Source: Anaerolineaceae bacterium UBA5404
GTDB lineage: Bacteria > Chloroflexota > Anaerolineae > Anaerolineales > Anaerolineaceae
DNA: 64,000 nt
Assembly (NCBI GenBank): GCA_002409625.1
Contig: DHNY01000006.1
Location: 71,759 to 135,758, forward strand
Direction: 5' to 3'
The notes below the pieces were generated by a model. That model did not search any database, had not been told where the DNA came from, and saw only the letters and a list, made by a program, of their open reading frames with translations. Below, piece by piece: positions 1 to 8,633 of this stretch (within the stretch, counting starts at the first letter, position 1; each line of letters starts with the position of its first letter). The position numbers were made by a program, and so were the translations under genes.

Positions 1-2
1 AT

Positions 3-491
3 GCTTCACCCACTGATCGCGTATTGCAGGAAGGTGACTTTTTGCTGATTGACTGGGGAGCTGGCTTTGAACATTACTTCTCGGATATCACACGCACGTT
101 TAGCTGTGGCGAGCCGAGTGACGAAATGCGTAAAATTGCTGATCTGGTCTTGCAAGCCAATACCGCAGCGCGCCTGGGCGGCAAAGCTGGCATGAGTTGT
201 GGAGATATTGACAAGCTGGCACGCGATGTCATTGTTGAAGGTGGCTATGGCGAGCGCTTTATTCATCGCACCGGGCATGGATTGGGCATGGAAGCGCATG
301 AAGCCCCTTGGATAGTGGGTGGCAACGAAACGGTGCTTGAAGAAGGCATGGTTTTTACGATCGAACCCGGTATTTATTTGGAAGATTTTGCCGGTGTGCG
401 CATTGAGGATGATGTCGTTGTAGGCACAGATGGTTTATTCAGCCTCAGCGATTTGCCGCGTGAGGTTTTGCCCATTGAGGGTTTTTGGTAA
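3..491 (+). CDS. M24 family metallopeptidase (Xaa-Pro aminopeptidase type), 3' part
   Basis: The gene is cut by the left window edge; only the C-terminal catalytic half is seen. The pita-bread metal ligands are visible in order: Asp in LIDWGAG, Asp in SDITRT, His in HRTGHGLGME, Glu in IEPGIYL and Glu in RIEDDVVV. Members are cytosolic dinuclear metalloenzymes that remove N-terminal residues preceding proline or cleave X-Pro dipeptides. The N-terminal creatinase-like domain would lie upstream of the window. The next gene starts 38 bp downstream on the same strand, so cotranscription is likely. Confidence 0.9.
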   Translation, partial: ASPTDRVLQEGDFLLIDWGAGFEHYFSDITRTFSCGEPSDEMRKIADLVLQANTAARLGGKAGMSCGDIDKLARDVIVEGGYGERFIHRTGHGLGMEAHEAPWIVGGNETVLEEGMVFTIEPGIYLEDFAGVRIEDDVVVGTDGLFSLSDLPREVLPIEGFW

Positions 492-528
492 TTCCGGTGC
501 GATCATTTTTGAAAGGACTTGTTTAAGA

Positions 529-1176
529 ATGAAATTATTGATGATGCAAAAGGCACTGGGTCCCCTTCAGACCAATGCTATTGTGATTTATGATGAAGAC
601 AGCAAGCAAGCTATCGCGATTGACCCAAGCTTCCAGCCAGAGCCATTGATCGAATGGGCAGAGCAAGAAGGTGCGACGATTAGCCAAATCTGGATTACGC
701 ATGGCCACCCAGACCATACCGGAGGCGTGCCCGCCTTGCTTAGGGCATTGTCCAACAGCCCGCAGATTTTAATTAGCCAAGAGGCATATGAGATGACCCA
801 ACGGCAGGGAAAAGCTTTTTATGGCTTGGCGTTGGAGCCTTTTCCTGAACCTTCGCGCTTTATTGAACATGGCGATAAACTGGGCTTTTCGGGCGTGGAT
901 GAAGAGGACTTCATTGCCGAAGTGCGTTTTGCCCCGGGGCACGCGCCAGGTTCGGTTGTGTTTTACGTGCCTGAAACAGGGATGGCAGTTGTGGGTGATG
1001 TGATTTTTCTTGAGGGCATTGGCCGCTGGGATTTTGAAGGCGGAGACTTGGCTCTTTTGCGCAAATCGATCCGTGAGCAGGTCTTTACCTTGCCTGATGA
1101 AACCGTTTTGCTCCCTGGCCATGGTCCTGCCACAAGCGTTGCCTGGGAAAAAGCGCATAATCCTTATATGCAATAG
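529..1176 (+). CDS. MBL-fold metallo-hydrolase (glyoxalase II-like)
   Basis: 215 aa. The metallo-beta-lactamase motif THGHPDH is followed by a downstream metal His (HAPGS), Asp (VVGDVIF) and a final His (LPGHGP), the layout of glyoxalase II/YcbL-type hydrolases that bind two metals. The ATG at 529 is preferred over upstream in-frame codons because GAAAGGA lies about 10 bp upstream and the MBL core begins right after it. Substrate cannot be read from sequence; a thioester or similar small substrate is an inference. Probably in one transcript with the M24 peptidase. Confidence 0.85.
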   Translation: MKLLMMQKALGPLQTNAIVIYDEDSKQAIAIDPSFQPEPLIEWAEQEGATISQIWITHGHPDHTGGVPALLRALSNSPQILISQEAYEMTQRQGKAFYGLALEPFPEPSRFIEHGDKLGFSGVDEEDFIAEVRFAPGHAPGSVVFYVPETGMAVVGDVIFLEGIGRWDFEGGDLALLRKSIREQVFTLPDETVLLPGHGPATSVAWEKAHNPYMQ

Positions 1177-1240
1177 GTTGTTTTTCTATTTGGCATGGGT
1201 TGCGGATCATGCTGAATGGAACCGAGTGGTCGCGGCACTG

Positions 1241-1273
1241 AAAAAAAAGCCTCAGTCCATTTAGGCTGAGGCT
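1241..1273 (-). terminator. Intrinsic terminator of the phosphate transport pair
   Basis: On the minus strand, AGCCTCAG (1266-1273) pairs with CTGAGGCT (1248-1255) and is followed by a run of eight T. It lies just past the stop of the PhoU-like gene and between convergent genes. Confidence 0.8.
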
Positions 1274-1329
1274 CTATCGTTTAAATGTGATTGTTTTAAT
1301 CAAACAGGTTCAATTAGCTTACATCAAGT

Positions 1330-1950
1330 CTAAGAGTTTTTCATGATGACGAGCTCAATCGTATCGGCGACTTGCTCGATGCGGTCGATGGTGCGTTCAA
1401 GCTGCAAGAACAACACCGACCAAGTGTGGATCTTGGACGCGTCGGTTTCCTCAACGTGCAATCGGCGAACGGCATCGATATAAAGCGTATCGGCGATTTC
1501 CTCAATCGTGTTCACTTCAATCAAGCGCTTTTGCAAATCTTTGGATCGTTTAAAGTGTTCGAACTCATCAAAACAGGCTTTTAAGGCAGCCGCGCTACGA
1601 CAGATCAGGTCACCAAAAACAAAAGCTTCTTCGCGCATTTGTTTTACATTGTGCATAAACAAAAGCTGATAAATTTCCTCAATGTAGTCAAGCACATCAT
1701 CCAGCGCCCAGGAAAGGGTGATAATATCCTCGCGCTCGATGGGGGTGATGAATTCAGCAATCAGCTTTTGCATCATTTCGTGCTTTTTGATGTCAGCGGC
1801 GTGCTCTACATCATGCATTGCAACCATTTGTTCATGTATTTTTTCAGGGTCGTAGTTGTCAATCGTCTTTTTTAGCTGCGCGGCGGCAGTGATTGCGTCT
1901 TCCGCGATGCCGATAAACATGTCGAAGTAGTTATTGTCTTTTTTTTCCAT
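1330..1950 (-). CDS. PhoU-like DUF47 protein, accessory to the Pit phosphate transporter
   Basis: 206 aa, all-helical, with the Glu/Asp-rich helices of the DUF47 (TIGR00153) family, e.g. DVEHAADIKKHE and TIEEIADTLYIDA. Family members are PhoU relatives almost always encoded beside pit and thought to control its activity. The gene starts 9 bp after the pit stop, so both form a two-gene operon closed by the terminator at 1241-1273. Cytoplasmic; no signal or membrane segment. Confidence 0.88.
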   Translation of the reverse strand: MEKKDNNYFDMFIGIAEDAITAAAQLKKTIDNYDPEKIHEQMVAMHDVEHAADIKKHEMMQKLIAEFITPIEREDIITLSWALDDVLDYIEEIYQLLFMHNVKQMREEAFVFGDLICRSAAALKACFDEFEHFKRSKDLQKRLIEVNTIEEIADTLYIDAVRRLHVEETDASKIHTWSVLFLQLERTIDRIEQVADTIELVIMKNS

Positions 1951-1959
1951 TATTTTCCT

Positions 1960-3012
1960 TTAAACTAAGATAAGCATAAGCAGTTTTGTAACCAAATAAC
2001 CCAGCAAACCACAGCCAGGGAAGGTGAGCACCCAAGCCAAAACCATCTCTTTGACGATGCCCCAGTTAACCGACCGAATCCGCCGCGAAGCACCAACGCC
2101 CATAATAGCGGTTGTTTTGGTGTGTGTTGTTGAAACGGGCATACCTTTGAAGAGGGTTGCGAAAAGCAAGGCGATTGAGGCGGCGATATCCGCGCTGGCG
2201 CCTTGGTAAGTTTCCAGTTTAACCATGTCCAAACCCACGGATTTAATAATGCGGTGACCACCAACCGAGGTGCCAAATGCCATGATGACCGAGGTCAGGA
2301 TAATCATCCAGAATGGGATGGTAAATGAGGGTGGCACGGCTTTGCCCTGGGAAAGATAAATGCCAATCAAAAAAACGCCCATAAACTTTTGCCCATCCTG
2401 AGCGCCATGCATGAATGCCATGGATGCGGCACCTCCGATTTGCAAATTGCGGAAGAAGCCGGTTGTTTTGCGTCGATCAATATTTTTAAAGAGGGATTCA
2501 ATAATCCTGGTGATTGCCCAGCCCAAACCAAAACCAATGATGGTGGAAATGACCAAGCCCATCATAACTTTGACCCATTCTGTGCCGTTCACGCCTTTAA
2601 AGCTGCCCTGGTATGCCACCGCGGCACCGGTTAAGCCGGCAATCAGAGCATGGCTCTCGCTGGTGGGAATGCCGAAGTACCAGGCGGCAGTTGCCCAAAT
2701 GACAATGGATGCCAGCGCGCCCATCAAAGCGATGGATGCTGCGTGGGAATTGCCACTAAAGTCCACCATGTTTGAGATGGTTATCACGACGTTGGTGTTG
2801 ATGAGGGTCATGATAAGAACACCAAGGAAGTTGCAGATGGCTGCCATAATGATGGCGTCACGCGGTTTCATGGCGCGTGTGCCGATAGCGGTGGCAATGG
2901 CGTTTGGCGCATCGGTCCAACCGTTTACTAAAATAACGCCGATGGTTAGTATGGTTGTGATGATGAGGGCGGGATTAGAAAATAAGGATAGTAGCGTTTC
3001 CAAAGTTTGCAC
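1960..3012 (-). CDS. pit: Inorganic phosphate transporter, PiT family
   Basis: 350 aa, polytopic membrane protein with about ten hydrophobic segments. The duplicated PiT signature is visible near the N-terminus (GWTDAPNAIATAIGT) and again in the second half (TTHTKTTAIMGVG), with GGHRIIKSVG between. Low-affinity phosphate uptake, driven by a proton or sodium gradient, is the family function. Followed directly by its DUF47 partner. Confidence 0.9.
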   Translation of the reverse strand: MQTLETLLSLFSNPALIITTILTIGVILVNGWTDAPNAIATAIGTRAMKPRDAIIMAAICNFLGVLIMTLINTNVVITISNMVDFSGNSHAASIALMGALASIVIWATAAWYFGIPTSESHALIAGLTGAAVAYQGSFKGVNGTEWVKVMMGLVISTIIGFGLGWAITRIIESLFKNIDRRKTTGFFRNLQIGGAASMAFMHGAQDGQKFMGVFLIGIYLSQGKAVPPSFTIPFWMIILTSVIMAFGTSVGGHRIIKSVGLDMVKLETYQGASADIAASIALLFATLFKGMPVSTTHTKTTAIMGVGASRRIRSVNWGIVKEMVLAWVLTFPGCGLLGYLVTKLLMLILV

Positions 3013-3105
3013 CTTTTATGTAGTCCAGATGATTGTAAACCGAATTTTACAAATTGGGTTAAATAAAGAGCTCTTTTAAGATTAACTTTACAATTGCTTA
3101 ACAAA

Positions 3106-3130
3106 CAGAAGCGCTGGTTTTGCGCTTCTG
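3106..3130 (-). terminator. Hairpin between pit and fmdB-like gene
   Basis: A 9-bp perfect stem CAGAAGCGC/GCGCTTCTG (3106-3114, 3122-3130) lies 30 bp past the stop of the minus-strand zinc-ribbon gene. The following T tract is weak in that direction, so efficiency is uncertain. Confidence 0.5.
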
Positions 3131-3160
3131 GTGTGTTTTGTTGACTTAAAAAAGGATTAG

Positions 3161-3463
3161 CTATGCTGCTGAGCTTGAATTGGCTGTGCCCGAAGTCGGT
3201 GCCGCGCTTTCTGTTGCTTTTTTGGGTTCAGGCGTGGAGCTGGTGGAATCACCATTGGATTTGCTATAGCTCATACCACTGGGAGAGCGGTTATCGGTGG
3301 CGTAAAAACCTTTACCTTTAAACACAATGCCCACAGGCGAATAAACCTTGCGTAAGGCTTCTTCATGGCATACCGGACAAACCGTCAAAGGATCATCAGT
3401 AAAATGTTGAAACTTGTCAAACTGGTGTCCGCATTCCTGGCATTTATAGGCATAAAGTGGCAT
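3161..3463 (-). CDS. FmdB family zinc-ribbon protein
   Basis: 100 aa. The N-terminal half is a classic FmdB/CxxC_CxxC_SSSS zinc ribbon: YKCQECGHQFD then TVCPVCHEE, followed by the conserved tail V.SPVGIVFKGKGFY.TD. The C-terminal 40 residues are Ser/Thr/Ala-rich and probably disordered. Named after a putative formamidase regulator; the actual role in most bacteria is unknown. Monocistronic between pit and a divergent gene. Confidence 0.85.
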   Translation of the reverse strand: MPLYAYKCQECGHQFDKFQHFTDDPLTVCPVCHEEALRKVYSPVGIVFKGKGFYATDNRSPSGMSYSKSNGDSTSSTPEPKKATESAAPTSGTANSSSAA

Positions 3464-3605
3464 ATCTTTCTAAACTCCTTGTACAAGGCATTATAGTACC
3501 ATATATTAGCTTTGTATGGCGATTTAGGCTTAGCTTTTTGACGAAATGCTAATACAGACAACGCTCTGGCTAAGCTGTTTTTTAACGCAAAAAGTTTGAA
3601 TGCGT

Positions 3606-3611
3606 TATAAT
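3606..3611 (+). promoter_or_regulatory. -10 element TATAAT directly upstream of the C39/TPR gene
   Basis: A perfect TATAAT ends 8 bp before the ATG at 3620, and no Shine-Dalgarno fits between. If used, the transcript would be leaderless or nearly so. No good -35 is visible. Confidence 0.5.
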
Positions 3612-3619
3612 TCCACTCT

Positions 3620-4969
3620 ATGGAAGAGAAAAAAGAAGACATTAAGCCCACCAAGAAAAAACTTTCAAAAGCGGGCAGAATCATCCTGATCCTTATTGGT
3701 ATTATGGTGGTTTTTGTTTTGGTTGCCATCGCGCTCTATCAAGTGCCGGCAATCCAGAAAAAGTTTTACCCCTATGTCACGATTTACAGATCGAAAATCG
3801 TATACTTCTTTAAGCCGCCGGCTAAGTCGGTTTTTGAGCCGTCCACTAACAGCACCATGGATGCCAGCGTTATTGCCAATTTAACGGCAATGGCACCAAC
3901 TGCCACAGCCATACCTGAGCCAACGCAAACGCCAAACCCAACCGAAAGCACAGAACAAGCAACACCTGTTGTTGAAGAAAGCCCAACCCCACTGCCTACT
4001 GATATCCCGCCTCGCGTTGTTTTGGAGGGTATCGTTCAGGAATACCAAAACTTCAATTCATGCGGACCTGCCAACCTAAAGCTCGCTATGAGCTATTGGG
4101 GCTGGAAGGGCGGTTTTGAAGATATCGAGCGCATCATTAAACCAGGCTGGCGTGACCGTAATGTTTCGATTACTGAAATGCTCTACTACGTTCAGGAACA
4201 TACAGACTATGACGCAGTGCTGCGTTATGGTGGGGAGGTTGATCTTGCCAGGCAGCTTATCGCGGCAGGATTCCCCGTTTTGGTTGAGCGCGGTTATACT
4301 CACGAGGTGGATTGGATGGGGCATTATGGCGTGTTGGACGCTTATGATGATGAAAGCCAAACCTTCCACATCCCCGACACCAATCACGGCAATTTGCGTA
4401 TCAAATATGAGCAGTTGCAAGAAGGTTGGGATCAATTTGCCGGCGCTTACCTGGTCATTTTTAACCCTGAAGATAAAGATACCGTTTTACACATCCTGGG
4501 TGAGCAGGCAGACCCTGACTTTAACTATAACTACACCTTGAATAAGTACCAGGCGAAGCTCGAAGTTGCTGAAGCGCACGAAAAGTACTTTGTTTTATTC
4601 AATCTTGGCGAGCTTTTAAACATGAAAAAACAATATGTTGAAGCCGCGACAATGTTTGATGAAGCCTTTAAAAATTATGGCTGGTTGCCGGTTGAGGCAC
4701 GCCCATGGCGGATGATTTGGTATCAGTTTGGACCTTATGAATCCTACTACTACACGGGTCGTTATGAAGATGTGGTCTCACTGGCTTATAAGGCGGTAAC
4801 CGATGCCGATGAACCCGCCTTGCCCGAAACCTTCTTGTGGAGTGGGCGAGCCAATGTTAAGCTAGGCAACACGGGCACCGCGATCTTTGAATTCCGAAGA
4901 GCTTTGCAGTGGCATCCTCGTTGGGAACCCGCGATTGCTGAACTCGAAGCCTTAGGTGAAAAACCCTAA
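3620..4969 (+). CDS. Membrane-anchored C39-like peptidase domain protein with TPR tail (copy 1)
   Basis: 449 aa. Order: short Lys/Glu-rich cytoplasmic tail, one transmembrane helix (about 21-43), Thr/Pro/Glu-rich linker (about 85-135), C39-like papain-fold domain, helical TPR-like tail from about 300. In the C39 domain the Cys of NSCGPANL (about 147), the His of GHYGVLDAYDD (about 234) and the polar residue of PDTNHG (about 253) fit a Cys-His-Asp/Asn triad. The topology places the domain outside the membrane. Paired with a full-length paralogue 25 bp downstream. A role in processing or binding cell-surface proteins is an inference. Confidence 0.75.
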   Translation: MEEKKEDIKPTKKKLSKAGRIILILIGIMVVFVLVAIALYQVPAIQKKFYPYVTIYRSKIVYFFKPPAKSVFEPSTNSTMDASVIANLTAMAPTATAIPEPTQTPNPTESTEQATPVVEESPTPLPTDIPPRVVLEGIVQEYQNFNSCGPANLKLAMSYWGWKGGFEDIERIIKPGWRDRNVSITEMLYYVQEHTDYDAVLRYGGEVDLARQLIAAGFPVLVERGYTHEVDWMGHYGVLDAYDDESQTFHIPDTNHGNLRIKYEQLQEGWDQFAGAYLVIFNPEDKDTVLHILGEQADPDFNYNYTLNKYQAKLEVAEAHEKYFVLFNLGELLNMKKQYVEAATMFDEAFKNYGWLPVEARPWRMIWYQFGPYESYYYTGRYEDVVSLAYKAVTDADEPALPETFLWSGRANVKLGNTGTAIFEFRRALQWHPRWEPAIAELEALGEKP

Positions 4970-4994
4970 TATATTTCCAACGAAAAGAGATTTT

Positions 4995-6350
4995 ATGTCC
5001 AATTCAAAAAAAGCGATGATGGCGACTTTAAAGCCTAAAAGCATTTGGCGCAAGCCTTGGTTCTATCTGGTGCTGGTGATTGCACTGGCGCTATTGGCTT
5101 TGCTGGCATATCAGGTACCGGGTGTTAAACGTCGTGTGGATGCCCTTTACGGCAAAATTTACTATAAGTTAAACCCGCCATCAGCCGCGGTCTTTAATCC
5201 AAGTCAGCAAGGCACCATCGAAGCCATGATCCATCAAACCCAAACAGCGGCGGCTTTTAGCGTGAGCGAAGAGCCGGTGGTCAGCACCATCGAAACAGCG
5301 CTGCCTGGTGAAACGCCTGCTTCCACAGAGCAAGCCACAGAAGAACCAACACCCATTCCTCCCACGGCAACACCCACACCTTATCCCGTGCCGGCAGCTT
5401 ATACCATTGAAAATATGGGTCTGGAAAGGCAAAGTTTTAACAACTGCGGTCCTGCCAACCTTTCAATGAACCTGAATTTTTGGCGCTGGTCAACCAACCA
5501 GGAGCGCATGCGCCTGGCATTGCGGACCCATGATCACGACCGCAATGTAATGCTTTCGGAAATGCGCGACTACGTGCTGAATAACACTGAAAATTTAGGC
5601 GCCATTTTACGTTACGGTGGCGATCTGCAGGTTTTGAAAGCTTTGGTTTCTGGTGGCTATCCGGTTCTGCTTGAAAGAGGTCATACTGACCCAGATGACT
5701 GGATGGGACATTACAGCATCATTCATGCCTATGATGATGCCAGCCAAACCGTTACCAGCAATGACACATTGTTGGGCACGATTACCTTGAGCTATGATGA
5801 GTTGATGCTCGATTGGCGACATTTTGATGGTATCTATATTGTGGTTTTTCCCGCGGATCGTGAGCAAGACGTTTTAGAGCGCTTAGGCGCACATGCAAAT
5901 GAAGCCGAAAACCTGCGCCTTGGCCTTGAAGCGGTGGAAGCCCGTTTGGAACAGGAGAAAGGCAGAGAACTGTTTTTTGCCTTGTACAGTAAAGGTCAAT
6001 TGCTGGTAGAGATGGGGCAATATCTGGAAGCATCGCTGGCCTTTGACCAGGCATTTAGTGTTTATGGTCAGCTTGACATGGGCGCGCGACCCTGGCGCAT
6101 GACCTGGTATCAAATTGGGCCATATCTGGCTTATTTCCATACCGGACGCTATCAGGACACTTTAACATTGGCTCAGCAAACGCTGGATAACAGCATAGAA
6201 CCAAAAGCCTTGCCGGAAACCTATTACTGGGCTGGTGTGGCTGCTGCTCAATTGGGGCAATATGAAGATGCAAAAGACTTTTTCTTAAAAGCACTCGAAT
6301 ACCATCCCAAATGGCAAGCCGCCCTGGATGGCTTAAACCTATTGCCATAA
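4995..6350 (+). CDS. Membrane-anchored C39-like peptidase domain protein with TPR tail (copy 2)
   Basis: 451 aa paralogue of the preceding gene with the same layout: transmembrane helix (about 21-41), Thr/Pro linker, C39-like domain with Cys in NNCGPANL (about 150) and His in GHYSIIHAYDD (about 238), then TPR helices ending with ALEYHPKWQAAL. The final polar triad residue is less clear (SNDTLLG). The ATG at 4995 is chosen because AAAAGAGA lies just upstream; an in-frame ATG at 4956 overlaps the previous gene. Arose by tandem duplication. Confidence 0.75.
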   Translation: MSNSKKAMMATLKPKSIWRKPWFYLVLVIALALLALLAYQVPGVKRRVDALYGKIYYKLNPPSAAVFNPSQQGTIEAMIHQTQTAAAFSVSEEPVVSTIETALPGETPASTEQATEEPTPIPPTATPTPYPVPAAYTIENMGLERQSFNNCGPANLSMNLNFWRWSTNQERMRLALRTHDHDRNVMLSEMRDYVLNNTENLGAILRYGGDLQVLKALVSGGYPVLLERGHTDPDDWMGHYSIIHAYDDASQTVTSNDTLLGTITLSYDELMLDWRHFDGIYIVVFPADREQDVLERLGAHANEAENLRLGLEAVEARLEQEKGRELFFALYSKGQLLVEMGQYLEASLAFDQAFSVYGQLDMGARPWRMTWYQIGPYLAYFHTGRYQDTLTLAQQTLDNSIEPKALPETYYWAGVAAAQLGQYEDAKDFFLKALEYHPKWQAALDGLNLLP

Positions 6351-6370
6351 GCGGTTTTATGAATGCTCAG

Positions 6371-6402
6371 GAAGCCAGTAACAAGCTGGCTTCTTGTTTT
6401 TA
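6371..6402 (+). terminator. Intrinsic terminator after the C39/TPR pair
   Basis: Stem GAAGCCAG/CTGGCTTC (6371-6378, 6386-6393) followed by TTGTTTTT. Confidence 0.85.
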
Positions 6403-6497
6403 AGGGGCACATTCTTAAAAATGCTTAAAGCCCAACCTTTTTACTGCGAAATAAGGCTAAAAGGGGTATACTTTAAGCTGGAATAAGATTAAACATT

Positions 6498-7385
6498 ATG
6501 TCTGAACTGATTAGCAACCTTTTGTTCGTCTGGCAGCGGTTTACCTGGGCAAGTCTCTTGGACATTCTGCTCGTGGCTGCTTTTTTTGCTATATTCCTTT
6601 ATTTACTGCGTGATACCGAAGGCCAAACCCTTATGCGCGGTGTTTTGGTGGTGGTTATTGTTATCACTTTGCTGACCTCCATGGTCAACTTGCCCGCTTT
6701 TTCATGGCTTGTGGCAACCTTGACCCCTGTGCTGATCCTATCCATCCCAGTTATTTTTGCACCAGAAATCAGGCGTGGCTTGGGACGCATGGGTAAACTT
6801 GGTGATTTAAACATTTTTGGAAGAAAACGCAGTCAGCGCGCCACAGAACAATTAGAAAAGACGATTAAAGCGATTGCCGATGCCACAGTGCAGCTTTCTG
6901 AACGCAAACACGGTGCCTTGATTGTTGTCAGGCGTAGGCAATATCTGGATCAATATTACAAAAACGGTGTCATGCTTGATGCCGAAGTTACGCCTCAAAT
7001 GTTGTTGCAGATTTTTTATCCCAACACACCCTTGCATGATGGCGCGGTCATCATCGAAGACAACCGTATTAAAGCGGCTTCTTGTGTTATGCCGTTATCA
7101 AGCAGTGGTGTGCTTTATGTTTCGGTAGAGCGCTCGTTGGGTTTGCGTCACCGTGCCGCTTTGGGTATCAGCGAAGTGAGCGATGCCATTGCAGTGGTGG
7201 TATCAGAGGAAACAGGAACGATTTCAATCGCTCAACAAGGCCGGCTGATTCGCCGTTTGGATGGCGAGAGGTTGCGCAATAGTTTGCATGCCTTTTTAAC
7301 CCTGCAGACCAAGGAAATAGAAGCACCAATCGAAAGAGGATTTTTGAATTACTTCAGAAAAGCAAAATCTAAGGAGGAGGATTAA
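6498..7385 (+). CDS. cdaA: Diadenylate cyclase CdaA
   Basis: 295 aa. Three hydrophobic segments in the first 90 residues anchor a DisA_N (DAC) domain that makes c-di-AMP from two ATP. The catalytic signatures are present: DGAVII at about 181 and RHRAALG at about 217. The next gene encodes the YbbR-domain partner CdaR, the standard cdaA-cdaR arrangement. A likely -10 (TATACT, 6467-6472) lies about 25 bp upstream of the ATG. c-di-AMP controls potassium and osmolyte balance and wall homeostasis in monoderm bacteria. Confidence 0.95.
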   Translation: MSELISNLLFVWQRFTWASLLDILLVAAFFAIFLYLLRDTEGQTLMRGVLVVVIVITLLTSMVNLPAFSWLVATLTPVLILSIPVIFAPEIRRGLGRMGKLGDLNIFGRKRSQRATEQLEKTIKAIADATVQLSERKHGALIVVRRRQYLDQYYKNGVMLDAEVTPQMLLQIFYPNTPLHDGAVIIEDNRIKAASCVMPLSSSGVLYVSVERSLGLRHRAALGISEVSDAIAVVVSEETGTISIAQQGRLIRRLDGERLRNSLHAFLTLQTKEIEAPIERGFLNYFRKAKSKEED

Positions 7386-7391
7386 ACAACA

Positions 7392-8615
7392 ATGAAAATT
7401 CTTAAGAAAATTGCCTCATTGGTTCCAATAGTCCTGATTTCCTTATTGCTTTCTTTCTTTGTTTGGTTTTCTGCAGTCAATTCTAAAGACCCAACTGAAG
7501 AAATAACTTATTCCAGGCCAGTGCCCATAGAAGTGCTTGGACAAAACCCGCAATATACAATTTCGGACCAAAGCGCCAATAATGTTACTGTAACCATCAA
7601 AGCGCCCCGCTCGGTTCACAATTCTATTGCCAATGACATGAAACTCATAAGGGCATCCATAAATGTTTCTGCGCTTAAAGATGGTCAGGCGGTACTTGAA
7701 CCTGAGATATCAATTGACGTAAAGCCCGCTAAATTAACGGATTACAACCCCAAAACGGTCCGTTTGAGCATTGAAAAACTGGTAACCCAAAACTATCAAA
7801 TTAACCTGAACCAAACGGGTAATTTGCCCATGGGGCTTGAGGCACGCACCACTCGCCTGGATACGAAAGAAGTTCAGATAACCGGCCCCGAGTCAAAGAT
7901 TTCAGAGGTTCACGAAATTTTAGCAACCGTGGATATGAGCACGGTTACTGGAAATCTTAGTAAGTTGGTTGACCTTCAAGCCGTGGATGAACAAGGCAAT
8001 ATTATCAATGGTATAAGCATGAGCCCATCCAAGGTGACCGTGATTATCACCATTATCCAAAAAGGTGGCTATAAAAACGCGTTTTTGGCATTGGTTCCCT
8101 TGGGCTCGCCGGCTTATGGTTTTCAAATTACCAATACCGAAATTGTGCCTCAGGTGGTTACCATTTACGCTTTCAATCCGAATGAAACTGACAAACTGCC
8201 CGATCTAATTGAAACCAATCCGGTCAATCTAAACGGACGGGACGAAAGTTTTGAAGAAGTGGTCACGCTAAAGTTACCTCCCGGTGTGCGCTTGGTAGGT
8301 GATGTGGAAGTGCTGGTTAAGGTGACCATTGAACCCACCATCACAACCAAAAGCATCCGTGGCGTGCCAATTACGGTTAACAATTTGTCGCAAAACTTAG
8401 AAGCAGTGCTAAACGTGCCTTATGTGGATGTCTATCTAACCGGACCAACACATTTGCTTGCCAATTTGAACGCTCAAAACCTGACCATTGCCTTGGATTT
8501 GACAGATTTTGACAAAGGTACACATCAGGTTAAGCCCGTTATTGTTTTGCCGGAATCCGCTATTAATTATCTAATCACGCCTGAGTTTGTAGAGGTTGTT
8601 ATCCAGCCTAAGTAA
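7392..8615 (+). CDS. cdaR: YbbR-domain protein, CdaA regulator CdaR
   Basis: 407 aa. An N-terminal membrane anchor (about 8-28) is followed by about four extracytoplasmic YbbR-type beta domains, recognisable by repeated patterns such as VTVTIKAP, VQITGPESKI, VTVIITI and VDVYLTGP. CdaR binds CdaA at the membrane and modulates c-di-AMP synthesis. It starts 6 bp after cdaA with a strong AAGGAGGA ribosome site inside the end of cdaA, so the two are translationally linked. Confidence 0.88.
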   Translation: MKILKKIASLVPIVLISLLLSFFVWFSAVNSKDPTEEITYSRPVPIEVLGQNPQYTISDQSANNVTVTIKAPRSVHNSIANDMKLIRASINVSALKDGQAVLEPEISIDVKPAKLTDYNPKTVRLSIEKLVTQNYQINLNQTGNLPMGLEARTTRLDTKEVQITGPESKISEVHEILATVDMSTVTGNLSKLVDLQAVDEQGNIINGISMSPSKVTVIITIIQKGGYKNAFLALVPLGSPAYGFQITNTEIVPQVVTIYAFNPNETDKLPDLIETNPVNLNGRDESFEEVVTLKLPPGVRLVGDVEVLVKVTIEPTITTKSIRGVPITVNNLSQNLEAVLNVPYVDVYLTGPTHLLANLNAQNLTIALDLTDFDKGTHQVKPVIVLPESAINYLITPEFVEVVIQPK

Positions 8616-8633
8616 GGCGCATTTCAAGGACAT

